DNA of 64,000 nt from Rhodoblastus sp963713695 (GCA_963713695.1 CAVQMU010000001.1:310001-374000), one strand, 5' to 3'; positions 27,282 through 36,979 are shown, counted from the stretch's first letter. Notes: generated by a model not told the origin, from the sequence alone. Translations and numbers: made by a program.

Positions 27282-27950
27282 ATGCTCAGAAAATTCATCC
27301 TCATCACACTTCTGGCGCTTGGCTTTCTCGGCGCCGACCAAGTCCTGTCCACTGCCGGTGACAGCGGCGCGGCCTTCGCCGCTACCTCGTCGGCGCATTA
27401 TTCTCATGGCCGCCGGCATCATGGCCGGTTTTCGCAGCTCCGTCATTGGCGCGATCATGCAAGGCTCGGACATGGGCGCCGGCGTCTCGCGTCGATTCAT
27501 CACCGCGCTTTCCGCGCCGAAGTGACCCCGTCGGGCCAGTTCGCCTCCCTCACATCCAACGGTTCGGGCGCCGAGCCGGGCGCGACCGGCGCCAGGGCTG
27601 AAAATCGCCCGCTCGAGCTTCATCCGCTGCTGGCTGTCGCCAAACGCTATATTGGCCGGGGGAATTTTACCCATCACGGCGGCCCATGGTGCCGCGACGC
27701 GGTGAATGTCTGGCTGCGGCAGGCGGGCTACCATCTCGCGAACAATTCGCGCCGCGCCATCGACGCGGTGCGGCTCGGCCATCGCGTTTCCAGTCCGCGC
27801 CCTGGCGATCTCGTCGTCATGCGGCATCACGTGACGATATTCGCTGGCTGGGGCGGGCGTGGCCTCGTCGGTCTTGGCGGCAACCAGGGCCACAGGGTGA
27901 AATATTCGCATTTCAGTCAGCGGCAGGTGGTGGCTTTCGTCCGGCTCTGA
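27282..27950 (+). CDS. Secreted CHAP-like (TIGR02594-type) protein
   Basis: 222 residues with a signal peptide (MLRKFILITLLALGFLGADQ). A His/Arg-rich middle (HYSHGRRHHGRF, RHWRDHARLGHGRRR) is followed by a C-terminal domain starting PLLAVAKRYIGRGNF. That domain has a catalytic-type Cys in GPWCRDAVNVWL, then PGDLVVMRHHVTIF with the partner His, and GGNQGHRVKY. This is the layout of small NlpC/P60-CHAP-like amidases of alphaproteobacteria, so a role in cell-wall turnover is likely. The His-rich segment is unusual and could bind metal. It ends in a strong palindrome. Confidence 0.82.
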   Translation: MLRKFILITLLALGFLGADQVLSTAGDSGAAFAATSSAHYSHGRRHHGRFSQLRHWRDHARLGHGRRRLASIHHRAFRAEVTPSGQFASLTSNGSGAEPGATGARAENRPLELHPLLAVAKRYIGRGNFTHHGGPWCRDAVNVWLRQAGYHLANNSRRAIDAVRLGHRVSSPRPGDLVVMRHHVTIFAGWGGRGLVGLGGNQGHRVKYSHFSQRQVVAFVRL

Positions 27951-27972
27951 TTGGCGCGCCAATTCTCGAGTA

Positions 27973-28004
27973 CCGTCCCTCCGGATCGCGATCCGGAGGG
28001 ACGG
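27973..28004. terminator. Perfect 32-bp palindrome, bidirectional terminator
   Basis: CCGTCCCTCCGGATCG is followed directly by its exact reverse complement. It lies between two convergent genes, the place for a shared terminator. A short TTGTT follows on the plus strand. Confidence 0.75.
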
Positions 28005-28015
28005 CTTGTTGCAAG

Positions 28016-28083
28016 CTCTAGTTTCTTGTTTTCACGCATTTTATTGACGCGAACCGGAATCCGCTTCGCCCAAAAATACTCTA
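28016..28083 (+). repeat. Dispersed intergenic repeat, family 1, copy B
   Basis: CTCTAGTTTCTTG, TTTTCACGCATTTTATTGACGCG, AACCGGAATCCGCTTCG and a closing ACTCTA. It matches copy A (3245-3302) and copy C (41641-41701). Its last bases supply the stop codon of the O-antigen ligase gene. Confidence 0.75.
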
Positions 28084-29278
28084 TGGCGCAAGTTTAGGCG
28101 CGGTCGGACGGGCGGTCTTGAAATCGCCGCGCATGGCCAGGGCGAAAGCGGCCAGGGCCAAGGCCAGCGCCGTGATCCACCACAATTGCAAGGTGGCGCC
28201 GCCGAAAACCCCCATTCCCGTGACGAATGTCAGTCCGCCGAGCCAGAAGGGCGCAAGGCGGGGCGATTGCGACGCGGCCTCGTCATAGGCGAAATAGATC
28301 AGAACGGCTCCGGCGAGGGCGCCGATCAGTCCGAGATCGGTCCAGGCTTCGAACAGGATCGAATGGGGCGCGTCTGCCGGGAGGTAATTGTGGCCTGACC
28401 CCGAGGCGACGAAATTGAAGCCGTGGCCGGTGAGAATGCGTGCGCCGTCCTGGCCGATGAGTCCGTACCAGCTCTTCAGGCCGGCCAGCGCCGCCGGCGA
28501 GCCGGAACCGACAAAGGGGCCGAGCAGCAGCGGCAGGGCCGGGGCGAAGATGAAGCTGGCGGCGCCGAAGGCGCCGAGGAAGCGTCCGGCGCGTCGCGCA
28601 TCGGCGCTCGCCGCCGTGAAAACGAGCGTGGCCACGGCGGTCGCCGCCAATGCCGCCGGCACATGCGCGGCGATCGCCGCGGCCAGCACGACAATGGCGA
28701 GACTTCGCCGAAAGCGTCAGGCGGTTGCGCAGCGCCGTCGCGGCGAGCGCCGGCCACAGCAGCAGCAGCATGCCCTCCACCGCCCTGATCGTCGTCTCGG
28801 CGTCGCCGGGGGCGTCCTCGTCCGGCGCATAAAAAGTGCTGAGCAGGATAGCGCCGAAAGCGGCGAGCGCCACGCCCAGCGGCAGCAGGTAGAGGTTAGC
28901 CGCCTTGGTGCGCGGCGGCAGGACGGCGGCGATCGGCAGGACAGCGAGGAAGGTGGTGAAGATCTTGAACAGGCGCGGCGCGGCTTCTCCCGGAAAGGGC
29001 GTCCACAGCAGCGAGAGCGTGGCCCAGAAGCCGAGGAAGAGCGCGGCGAGGCCGACCCGGCTTGCGAGAAAGGCGAAGACCTCGCGCAGGCGCAGGCGGG
29101 GAGCAATCATGAAGCCGGCCGCGAGAATCAGCGCGCCGGCGATCGGCGTCAGGATGAAAATCGAGCGCTGCGAGACCAGCAGCGCCAGCGGCGCGCCGAC
29201 GAAAGCCACGACAAGGCCCAGGCGCAGCAAAAGATTGGCGGCGTCGGCGACGGCCTTGTCGGGAGTGTTGCTGGTCAT
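28081..29278 (-). CDS. O-antigen ligase (WaaL/Wzy_C) family membrane protein (one apparent frameshift)
   Basis: About 399 residues with roughly ten membrane helices (for example VVAFVGAPLALLVSQ and LAALFLGFWATLSLLW). A large hydrophilic loop near the C-terminus has GHGFNFVASGSGHNYL and a His in DAPHSILFEAW, the region that holds the ligase motif in WaaL and O-antigen polymerases. These enzymes join O-antigen or related glycans to lipid A-core in the inner membrane, facing the periplasm. The frame is broken near 28705 between LTLSAKS and AIVVLAAAIA, a shift of one or two bases. The C-terminal end lies within a dispersed repeat, so the last residues may not be original. Confidence 0.8.
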
Positions 29279-29433
29279 GGGCCCAAAAATTGATTGTCGC
29301 GGAGAGACGCCGCGTCATGCTGGCGCCATTCTAGACAAAGTTTTGCTCGCGACTGTGGGCAATCGGCAACAGTTGCGCTTAAATTGCGACGGAATGCGCG
29401 ACTTGCGAGCGGAAAGCCGGCAGGGATTTTGGA

Positions 29434-29856
29434 ATGATCGAAGTGACCAGGCGAATCGCGCTTGACGAGTCGGAGCTGCATGAGGATTTCATTCGCGCTT
29501 CCGGGCCTGGCGGCCAGAATGTCAACAAGGTCGAGACCGCGGTGCAATTGCGCTTCAATGTCCGCAATTCGCCCAATCTGCCCGAACCGGTGCGCGAAAG
29601 GCTGGTCGCGCTGGCCGGCAAAAGGCTCAACGTCCTTGGCGAACTGGTTATCGCGGCGCGCCGTTTCCGCAGCCAGGAGCGCAATCGCGCCGACGCGCTG
29701 GAAAAGCTCGTCGCGATGATCCGCGAGGCGGCGCAGCCGCCGGACCCGCCGCGCCGCGCCACCCGGCCGACGCTTGCTTCGAAAAAACGCCGCCTTGAAG
29801 GCAAGAAGCAGCGCGGATCGGTCAAGTCCTTTCGGTCCAAGCCTCGAGACGACTGA
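29434..29856 (+). CDS. arfB: Alternative ribosome-rescue hydrolase ArfB
   Basis: 140 residues with a GGQ motif (RASGPGGQNVNKVETAVQL) that reaches the peptidyl-transferase centre and releases the nascent chain, and a basic tail (ASKKRRLEGKKQRGSVKSF) that enters the empty mRNA channel. The length and the lack of codon-recognition domains separate it from release factors RF1/RF2. It frees ribosomes stalled on mRNAs without a stop codon, a backup to trans-translation. The RNase D gene follows 75 bp downstream. Confidence 0.95.
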   Translation: MIEVTRRIALDESELHEDFIRASGPGGQNVNKVETAVQLRFNVRNSPNLPEPVRERLVALAGKRLNVLGELVIAARRFRSQERNRADALEKLVAMIREAAQPPDPPRRATRPTLASKKRRLEGKKQRGSVKSFRSKPRDD

Positions 29857-29931
29857 TTCGGCTGCGAACCTGCGGAAACTTGCCGCCGCATCGCGCCGGT
29901 GCTAGGCCTTCGGCGCGTGACGGGAGACTTT

Positions 29932-30546
29932 ATGACCATTCGATTGCATCGCGGCGACCTGCCCAACGATTACCGGCCTGGCGACAGCGTCGCCATCGAT
30001 ACCGAAACGCTCGGCCTCAACCCGCATCGCGACCGGCTCTGCCTCGTGCAGGTCTCGTCGGGCGACGGCGACGCCGATCTCGTGCAAATCGCGCAGGGAC
30101 AGACCGAGGCCCCCAACCTGACGCGGATGCTCGTCGATCCCACGGTCATGAAAATCTTCCATTTCGCCCGTTTCGACCTCGCCATCCTGCAAAAGACCTT
30201 CGGCCTGCGGACGAATCCCGTCTATTGCACCAAGATCGCCTCGAAGCTGACCCGCACCTATACGGACAGGCACGGTTTGAAGGATCTCATCCGCGAACTC
30301 CTTTCGGTGGAAATCTCCAAGCAGCAGCAATCCTCCGACTGGGCGGCGGAAAACCTCTCGGAAGCACAGCTCGCCTATGCTGCGTCCGACGTGCTTCATC
30401 TCCACGCCTTGCGTGAAAAGCTCGACGTCATGCTGGCGCGCGAGCATCGCGCTTCGATCGCCCGAGAATGTTTCGGCTTTCTGCCGGCGCGCGCCGAACT
30501 CGATTTGCTGGGGTGGCCCGAAACGGATATTTTCGCCCATATGTGA
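29932..30546 (+). CDS. rnd: Ribonuclease D (short form)
   Basis: 204 residues comprising a DEDD-y 3'-5' exonuclease domain: SVAIDTETLGL (two acidic residues of Exo I), FHFARFDLAIL (Exo II), and the Exo III Tyr-x3-Asp in LAYAASDVLHL. The HRDC domains of E. coli RNase D are missing, which is normal for the short alphaproteobacterial form. It trims tRNA and other structured RNA 3' ends. ATG at 29932 is chosen since the acidic core begins soon after it. Confidence 0.92.
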   Translation: MTIRLHRGDLPNDYRPGDSVAIDTETLGLNPHRDRLCLVQVSSGDGDADLVQIAQGQTEAPNLTRMLVDPTVMKIFHFARFDLAILQKTFGLRTNPVYCTKIASKLTRTYTDRHGLKDLIRELLSVEISKQQQSSDWAAENLSEAQLAYAASDVLHLHALREKLDVMLAREHRASIARECFGFLPARAELDLLGWPETDIFAHM

Positions 30547-30750
30547 CGACGGCCGTTTTTTCGCCGCCGAACCATTCTATTGCCCGCTTCGCCCCAGCTT
30601 GCCCGATCGGGCGGGGCGGCGATTAAAATTTGGAGCGCGTCCTTGTGTTCAGTCGGCATTCATCGGGCACTCTTGGTAAGGAAGCGCCGTGAACCCTGCG
30701 AGGGAAGGCTTTGATGGACGTTGGCCGCGCCATGATGCAGGGCGGAACTC

Positions 30751-31446
30751 ATGCCGGCTGATGGCCAGGGCGCCGATGAGGGCCGTCTTGGGCGCAGGGC
30801 GCCGGGGCGCACCCGCGCCTTTCAGGCTGCGGCGCGCCACAGCGCGCGCGTAAAGTGGCTGCGGCGGCTCATTATTGGCGGCGCGGCCCTGACCAGTCTC
30901 GGCGTCCTCGGCTATTCATGGCTTCGCACGGGGATAACGGGCGATGCGCATTTCTCCCTCGACAGCATTGGCATCAGCGGCGACAAGGTGACGATGGCGC
31001 ATCCGAAACTGACCGGCGTCCGCCAGGATGGCCGCCCCTATGAAGTGACCGCCGATTCGGGCGTGCAAAACCCGCGCGACCCCAACCGCACCAAGCTGAT
31101 CCGGCTCGATGCCCACCTGCATCTGTCTGATGAGGGAGAGACGCGCGTGCTCGGCGACGAAGGCCTCTATGACGCGAATGCGCAGACGCTCGACCTCTCG
31201 GGCCACGTCCGCATCAAGGGGGTCGGCTTCGACCTGGTTATGCAGAGCGCGCTGATGAATTTCAAGACCAGCGCGCTCAGCTCCAACCAGCCTGTGCGCC
31301 TTGATTTCAATGGGGGTTGGGTGAATTCGGACAAGATGAGCATGACCCAGAACGCTGAGCAGATCACTTTCCTGGGCAATGTCCGGTCGGAATTCATCCA
31401 GGGTCCGGACGCCGGCTCCGCCGAAGCCATGCGGAAAGACAACTAA
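30751..31446 (+). CDS. lptC: LPS export protein LptC
   Basis: 231 residues: a basic cytoplasmic start, one membrane helix (RRLIIGGAALTSLGVLGYSWL) and a periplasmic beta-jellyroll with MAHPKLTGVRQDGRPYEVTAD and ALYDANAQTL-like GLYDANAQTLDLSGHVRI. LptC receives lipopolysaccharide from the LptB2FG transporter and passes it to LptA. It is followed by lptA one base after its stop and then lptB, the usual order. The cytoplasmic segment before the helix is longer than in E. coli, as is common in this class. Confidence 0.92.
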   Translation: MPADGQGADEGRLGRRAPGRTRAFQAAARHSARVKWLRRLIIGGAALTSLGVLGYSWLRTGITGDAHFSLDSIGISGDKVTMAHPKLTGVRQDGRPYEVTADSGVQNPRDPNRTKLIRLDAHLHLSDEGETRVLGDEGLYDANAQTLDLSGHVRIKGVGFDLVMQSALMNFKTSALSSNQPVRLDFNGGWVNSDKMSMTQNAEQITFLGNVRSEFIQGPDAGSAEAMRKDN

Positions 31447-31447
31447 C

Positions 31448-32197
31448 ATGCGGCGCAGCCTGTCCTTTTCCGCAAGAGCCCTGCTGGCTTCGGTCCTGAT
31501 CGTTTCCGCGATCGCTTCCGTCCAGGCCCAAGCGCCGGCGCCGGCGCAAATCGCGCCCAACCTTGCGGCCAAGCCCGCACACAAGCCCAAGCCTGCGGCC
31601 AAGCCAGCGGCAAAAGCCGAGTCGGCGCCGAAGCCCGACGCCGCGCCGGCCGCGCAGGGGCCGTCGCTTCTGCCGGGCGCCGCCAGCCACGAGCCGATCA
31701 ACATCGCCGCCGACAAGCTCGACTATTACGACAAGGAGCAGAAGCTCATCTATACGGGCAATGTCGTGGCGGTGCAGGGCGAATCGCGCCTCAACGCCAC
31801 GGTCCTGACCATCCTGCTCGACAAGAAGAAAGAGAAAGCCTCGGGCGCGCCGGCCGCCGGCGGGCCGGGAGGCGGTTCGCAGGTGCGCCGCATGGAGGGC
31901 AAGGGGCCGATCGCCATCACCAGCAAGGACCAGGTCGGCACCGGCGACTCGCTCGTCTATGACAAGCCGGAAAACAAGTTCTACCTGATCGGCCATGTCG
32001 CGCTGTCGCAGGGCGAAAACGTCACGCGCGGCGACAAGCTGGTCTATGACCTGACCACCGGCCAGGCCAACGTTTCGTCGACCGGCCGCGTGCGCAGCCT
32101 GATCATCCCCGGCGACCAGGGCGCCAAGCCGGCTGCTCCGGCGACAGCTGGAAAGCCTGCGGCTCCTGGGCCGGCGGCCCAGAAGCCTGGCCAGTGA
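31448..32197 (+). CDS. lptA: LPS periplasmic bridge protein LptA
   Basis: 249 residues with a signal peptide (FSARALLASVLIVSAIASVQA) and an OstA-type fold: INIAADKLDYYDKEQKLIYTGNVVAVQ and KGPIAITSKDQVGTGDSLVYD (parts cited). Long Ala/Pro/Lys-rich segments flank the domain (residues 25-75 and the last 30), which is frequent in this class. LptA subunits form the bridge carrying lipopolysaccharide across the periplasm. The gene starts one base after lptC and its stop overlaps the GTG of lptB as GTGA, so the three are translated together. Confidence 0.93.
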   Translation: MRRSLSFSARALLASVLIVSAIASVQAQAPAPAQIAPNLAAKPAHKPKPAAKPAAKAESAPKPDAAPAAQGPSLLPGAASHEPINIAADKLDYYDKEQKLIYTGNVVAVQGESRLNATVLTILLDKKKEKASGAPAAGGPGGGSQVRRMEGKGPIAITSKDQVGTGDSLVYDKPENKFYLIGHVALSQGENVTRGDKLVYDLTTGQANVSSTGRVRSLIIPGDQGAKPAAPATAGKPAAPGPAAQKPGQ

Positions 32198-32931
32198 CGG
32201 GGCGCAACGGCTTCATGCTCAACGTGCATCACCTCGGAAAAGCCTACAAGGCGCGCCGCGTCGTCGAGGACGTGAGCCTCAATGTCCGGCGCGGCGAAGC
32301 GGTTGGACTGCTTGGTCCGAATGGCGCCGGCAAGACCACGGTCTTCTATATGATCACCGGCCTCGTCAAACCCGACAAGGGCCTGATCGAGCTCGACGGC
32401 AACGACGTCACGGGCCTGCCCATGTATCGCCGCGCCCGCCTCGGCATCGGCTACCTGCCGCAGGAAGCCTCGATTTTTCGCGGACTGAGCGTCGAGGACA
32501 ATATCCGCGCCGTGCTGGAGATCGCCGAGCCCGACCGCGACCGCCGCGCCCAGCAGCTTGAGGCGCTGCTGGAAGAGTTCGACATCAAGCGCTTGCGGAA
32601 ATCGCCCTCCATCGCTCTTTCGGGCGGCGAGCGGCGCCGTTGCGAAATCGCTCGCGCGCTCGCGAGCAATCCCTCCTTCATGCTGCTCGACGAACCCTTC
32701 GCCGGCATCGACCCGATCGCCGTGGGCGACATCCAGGATCTCGTGCAGCATCTCAAGGGGCGCGGCATCGGCGTCCTCATCACCGACCACAATGTTCGCG
32801 AAACCCTGGGCCTGATCGACCGCGCCTATATCATCCATTCCGGCCATGTGCTGACCGAAGGCTCGCCCGAAGCCATCGTCGCCAACCCCGACGTGCGGCG
32901 TTTTTATCTCGGCGAAGGTTTTCGGATGTGA
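32194..32931 (+). CDS. lptB: LPS export ATPase LptB
   Basis: 245 residues, a single ABC ATPase: Walker A GPNGAGKTTVFYMITGLV, Q-loop YLPQEASIFRGL, signature LSGGERRRCEIARAL, Walker B MLLDEPFAGIDP and the H-loop TDHNVRETL. The PQEASIFR stretch is diagnostic of LptB. It powers lipopolysaccharide extraction together with LptF and LptG, which are not in the window. The GTG start overlaps the lptA stop. rpoN follows after 280 bp, the conserved neighbour order in proteobacteria. Confidence 0.96.
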   Translation: MTGRNGFMLNVHHLGKAYKARRVVEDVSLNVRRGEAVGLLGPNGAGKTTVFYMITGLVKPDKGLIELDGNDVTGLPMYRRARLGIGYLPQEASIFRGLSVEDNIRAVLEIAEPDRDRRAQQLEALLEEFDIKRLRKSPSIALSGGERRRCEIARALASNPSFMLLDEPFAGIDPIAVGDIQDLVQHLKGRGIGVLITDHNVRETLGLIDRAYIIHSGHVLTEGSPEAIVANPDVRRFYLGEGFRM

Positions 32932-33210
32932 CAGCCCGTCGAAAGCGGCGTCATTTGACGCGCTGTGTCGTCGACCGCCGGGCCTCCGCACGCGAAATCC
33001 GGCGCGGAATCGCAATACGCCTGAGCGGAAAGTTCCGGCGCGGGACAACAAGCAAAAGCCAAGCTTGTTCAAACCTGTGGCTCTCGTTAACCCTGTCGGT
33101 CCGGATTGTGCGGCGGCAGAGATTTTTTATGGTCGTCGCTCACAAAACAGTGTATGCAAGAAATAGGCCGCAATAGTCGGCGGCCAAATGTCTCGTACCG
33201 CGAGTGATTG

Positions 33211-34789
33211 ATGGCCTTAGCCGCCAAAATGCTGCTCCGACAGGGCCAGTCCCTGGTGATGACGCCGCAATTGCTGCAAGCGATCAAGCTTTTGCAATAT
33301 TCCTCGGTCGAACTGGCGGCCTTCGTCGAGGAGGAGCTGGAGCGCAATCCGCTCCTCGAACGGGTGGAGGACGCCCCCGATCCCCGGGTGACCGGCATCG
33401 ACGCCCTGGCCGAAGCCAACGAGGCGTCTGCGCAAACAAATTCAAGCGAGCCGGGCGAGGGCGACTGGAGCGGCGCGGAACTCGCGGTCTCCCCCGAAGG
33501 GCTGGCGGAAAGCCTCGGCACGGAAGTCGAGAACGCCTTCGACGGCGAGCGTGACCTCAACCCCGCCGCCGAGCAGAACAAGCTTGAGGCGCTCGGCCTG
33601 TCGGACACCGCCTGGTCGGGCTCGGGCGGCGGCGAGAGCTCGGGCGAAGCTGCAAATATCGAAGCCTATATCGCCGAGCAGGCGACGCTCGCCGGCCATC
33701 TTTCCGCGCAATTGTTTGTGGCGACCAATGATCCGCTCACCCGCATGATCGGCGCGACCATTATCGATTCCATCGACGAGGCGGGCTATCTGCGTGAAAG
33801 CGCGGAGGAGATCGCGGAGCGGCTGAATGCCGCGCCCGAGCGGGTCGAACAGGTCATCGCCCTGGTGCACACTTTCGACCCGACGGGCGTCGGCGCGCGC
33901 GACCTCGCCGAATGCCTGGCGATCCAGTTGCGCGAACTCGACCGCTTCGATCCGGCGATGGAAGCGATGGTCGCCAACCTGCCGCTGGTGGCCAGGCGCG
34001 ATTTCGCCAGTTTGCGGAAAATCTGCGGCGTCGACGACGAGGATCTCGCCGACATGTTCGCCGAGATACGGCGTCTCGACCCGAAGCCCGGCCGCGCCTT
34101 TGGCGGCGGAATCGTCCAGCCGGTGGCGCCCGACGTGATTGTTCGCGCGGCGCGGGACGGTTCATGGCTGATCGAGCTGAATTCCGAATCCCTGCCCCGC
34201 GTCCTGGTCAACCAGACCTACGCCGCCACGGTCTCGCGCAAGGGCGTCCCCGAAGAGGACAAGACCTTTCTTTCGCAATGCCTGCAGACCGCCAACTGGC
34301 TGACCAAGAGCCTCGAGCAGCGCGCCCGCACCATATTGAAGGTCTCCACCGAAATCGTGCGCCGCCAGGACGCCTTCCTGGCGGAGGGCGTCGAGCATTT
34401 GCGCCCGCTCAACCTGAAGAACATCGCCGACGCCGTGGGACTGCACGAATTCGACGGTGTCGCGCGTGACCTCCAACAAATACATGGCGACGCCGCGTGG
34501 CCTGTTCGAGTTGAAATATTTCTTCACCGCCTCGATCGCGGCGCATGGCGGCGGCGACGCCCATTCGGCCGAAGCTGTGCGCTTCAAGATCAAGCAGATG
34601 ATCGACGCGGAGGCGTCCGACGCCGTCCTTTCGGACGACGCCATCGTCGAACGGCTGAAGGCGCAGGACATCGACATTGCCCGGCGCACGGTCGCGAAAT
34701 ATCGTGAAAGCCTGAAAATTCCATCTTCTGTGGAAAGGCGGCGCGAAAAGCAGGCGGACCGTCAGGCCTTCGCCGCGCGCACCGCTTGA
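33211..34789 (+). CDS. rpoN: RNA polymerase sigma-54 factor (one apparent frameshift)
   Basis: About 525 residues. Region I is the Gln-rich activator-contact segment (RQGQSLVMTPQLLQAIKLLQ); region II is acidic. Region III has core-binding and helix-turn-helix parts (LNLKNIADAVGLHEST), and the C-terminal RpoN box region reads IARRTVAKYRESL. The frame is broken near 34452 by an extra T (GAATTCGACGG where GAATCGACGG restores STVSRVTSNKYM). As the rest is fully conserved I read this as a sequence error. Sigma-54 drives nitrogen and other ATP-activator-dependent promoters; downstream hpf and ptsN belong to the same conserved cluster. ATG 33211 is preferred over TTG 33208. Confidence 0.92.
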
Positions 34790-35013
34790 ACGCGGCCTTT
34801 TACGGGCCGCCGGAAGGCGGATCGCAGCGCCATTGACTCCGGCGGCGGAGGCTTCTAACCGTTGGGGCGAGTCCGGGTTGACCCTCGGGGGGCGGCGGCG
34901 GACTCGCGTCCGCGTTGCGGTCGCCGGAGCCGGGGAAAAACCTCGCCCGCAAACGGGGGAAACCACGCCGCCGGCGAGGCCGCTGGCGACTTGCAAATCA
35001 TTGGAACACGAAA

Positions 35014-35613
35014 ATGGCCCTGCGTATTTCCGGGAAGAACATCAATATCGGCGACGCCCTGCGCACTCATGTGTCCGATCGCCTGAACGCGGCGACCGGC
35101 AAGTATTTCGACGGCTCGGTGGCCGGCCATGTCACGATCGAGCCGGAAGGCTCCGGCTTTCGCACGGATTGCACCTTGCATCTCGCCTCCGGCGTGACGC
35201 TTCAGGCCGAGGGACGCGCGCAGGAAGTCTACGCCAGCTTCGACCAGACGGCGGCGCGCATCGAAACCCGCTTGCGCCGCTATAAGCGCAAGCTCAAGGA
35301 TCGCGGCGCGGCACAGCGCGAAAACGGCGCAGCGGCGATCGGCGAGCCGATCCGTTACACGGTGCTCGGCGCGCTCGACGAGGCGGACGAGGCGCCGTCG
35401 GAGCACGAGTTCAAGCCCGCGGTCATCGCCGAATCCGACAAGCTGCTGCAGCAACTTTCGGTTTCCGCCGCCGTTCTGGAGCTGGACCTGACCGGCGCGC
35501 CTGTCCTGACCTTCCGCCACGCCTCCACGGGGCGGGTCAATGTCATCTATCGTCGGCTCGACGGCAATATCGGCTGGATCGACCCGACAGGCGGCGAAAA
35601 AGGCTCTGCGTGA
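35014..35613 (+). CDS. hpf: Long-form ribosome hibernation-promoting factor
   Basis: 199 residues. The N-terminal ~100 residues are the S30AE domain (MALRISGKNINIGDALRTHV, then SFDQTAARIETRLRRYKRKLKD cited in part) that binds the small subunit. The C-terminal domain (VLELDLTGAPVLTFRHAS, VNVIYRRLDGNIGWIDP) joins two ribosomes into inactive 100S dimers in long HPF. It lies between rpoN and ptsN as in most proteobacteria. ATG at 35014 is chosen; an upstream in-frame start would add unrelated residues. Confidence 0.94.
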   Translation: MALRISGKNINIGDALRTHVSDRLNAATGKYFDGSVAGHVTIEPEGSGFRTDCTLHLASGVTLQAEGRAQEVYASFDQTAARIETRLRRYKRKLKDRGAAQRENGAAAIGEPIRYTVLGALDEADEAPSEHEFKPAVIAESDKLLQQLSVSAAVLELDLTGAPVLTFRHASTGRVNVIYRRLDGNIGWIDPTGGEKGSA

Positions 35614-35781
35614 CCGCGGCTCGTTTTTTGCTTTTTCTGGCGCGCGTTCCCGTTGCGGGCGCGCGCGCCGAGTTCGACAGGCTTTGGCCTGACTTTCTTT
35701 TGCGTGGCGTCCAATCTTTGCACGGCGCGCCCATCGAATTTGCCGGCGCCGCAAGCAGCGCCATGACGGAAAAACCCTCCC

Positions 35782-36249
35782 ATGCCGCTTGAAAACCTTA
35801 TTGTTCCCGAGGCGATCCTGCCGTCCCTGCGAGCGAACGGGAAAAAGCAGGCCCTCCAGGAATTGAGCGAGAAGGCCGCCGAAATCTCCGGCCTGCCGGC
35901 ACGTGAGATTTTCGACGCCTGGATGCAGCGCGAGAAACTCAATTCGACCGGGCTCGGCGACGGCATCGCCATACCCCACGGCAAGCTGCTCAACGCGCCG
36001 CGCATTTTCGGCATTTTTGCGCGGCTGGAGCGGCCAATCGACTTCGAATCGCTCGACGGCCAGCCGGTCGACCTGCTCTTCGCGCTGATCGCGCCGGAAT
36101 CGGCCGGCGCCGATCATCTGAAGGCGCTCGCCATTATCGCCCGTCTCTTGCGCAATCCTTCAACTGTCGCAAAAATCCGCACGACGCGCGACGCGCCGGC
36201 GCTCTATTCGCTGCTGACGCAGGCCGCGCCGTCGTCGGACGCGGCTTGA
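35782..36249 (+). CDS. ptsN: PTS-Ntr EIIA component
   Basis: 155 residues of the EIIA-Fru/Ntr fold with the phospho-His in GDGIAIPHGKLLN (about residue 69) and LLFALIAPESAGADHLKALA. It takes phosphate from NPr in the nitrogen phosphotransferase chain and regulates potassium uptake, nitrogen metabolism and, in some alphaproteobacteria, PHA storage. It follows hpf by 168 bp in the conserved rpoN cluster. Confidence 0.94.
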   Translation: MPLENLIVPEAILPSLRANGKKQALQELSEKAAEISGLPAREIFDAWMQREKLNSTGLGDGIAIPHGKLLNAPRIFGIFARLERPIDFESLDGQPVDLLFALIAPESAGADHLKALAIIARLLRNPSTVAKIRTTRDAPALYSLLTQAAPSSDAA

Positions 36250-36277
36250 CGTCTTTTACGCTGGAGCCGGGATTGCG

Positions 36278-36970
36278 ATGATAAACGACGCTCTGGCCAG
36301 CATAAGCGAAATCTTCACGCCGCCCTTTCGCACGGTGCTCTACAAGTCGCTGGCGCTGACGGTGGCGATGCTGGCGGCGCTATGGCTGGCGCTCGAACGC
36401 GCCGCGGTCGTGGTCACAGCGGGCTCGACTGGTTGGCTGAAGGCGCTGATCGAGATCACCGCCGGGTTTGGCCTGTTTATTGGCCTGTTCTTCCTGATCG
36501 CGCCTGTCTCCATGCTGGTCGCCGGCTTCTTCCTCGACGAATTGGCGGGGCATGTCGAGGCGGATATCTACCCCGCTGGTCCCCGCGGTTCGCCAGCGCC
36601 ACTCGTGGATTCGCTGTGGCTGGCGATAAAGTTCTCGGCGGTCGCGCTGGTGGTGAATTTTTGTGCATTCTGCGTCTGGCTTCTGCCCGGCGTGAACGCC
36701 TTGGTGTTCGTCCTCGCCAATGCCTACCTGTTCAGCCGTGAATATTTCGAGCTGGCGGCTTCGCGCTACCGGCCTCTTGCCGAGGTGCGCGCGCTGCGAC
36801 GCCGCCATCGCCTCACGCTGTTCCTGGCCGGGCTGATTATCGCCTTTTTCGTCGCCACGCCGCTCCTGAACCTGCTGACGCCGCTGTTCGGCGTGGCTCT
36901 GATGGCCCGCCTTCACAAGCGGCTGGCGCCGCCGCTCACAGTCGGGACTCCCGTTCCTGCGTCGGCATGA
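36278..36970 (+). CDS. EI24/CysZ-type membrane protein
   Basis: 230 residues with four to five hydrophobic segments (LALTVAMLAALWLALERAAVV, GFGLFIGLFFLIAPVSMLVAG cited in part, VALVVNFCAFCVWLLPGVNAL, LFLAGLIIAFFVATPLLNLL). LFSREYFELAASRYRPL and the RRRHR stretch are typical of the EI24 family, which includes the sulfate transporter CysZ. It begins 28 bp after ptsN and may be co-transcribed. Whether it transports sulfate is not shown. Confidence 0.85.
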   Translation: MINDALASISEIFTPPFRTVLYKSLALTVAMLAALWLALERAAVVVTAGSTGWLKALIEITAGFGLFIGLFFLIAPVSMLVAGFFLDELAGHVEADIYPAGPRGSPAPLVDSLWLAIKFSAVALVVNFCAFCVWLLPGVNALVFVLANAYLFSREYFELAASRYRPLAEVRALRRRHRLTLFLAGLIIAFFVATPLLNLLTPLFGVALMARLHKRLAPPLTVGTPVPASA

Positions 36971-36979
36971 AGCTAGGCG

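Noticed and set aside
35610..35792. 60-codon open frame between hpf and ptsN
   Set aside because: It overlaps ptsN, has no family features, and its composition fits chance in GC-rich DNA.
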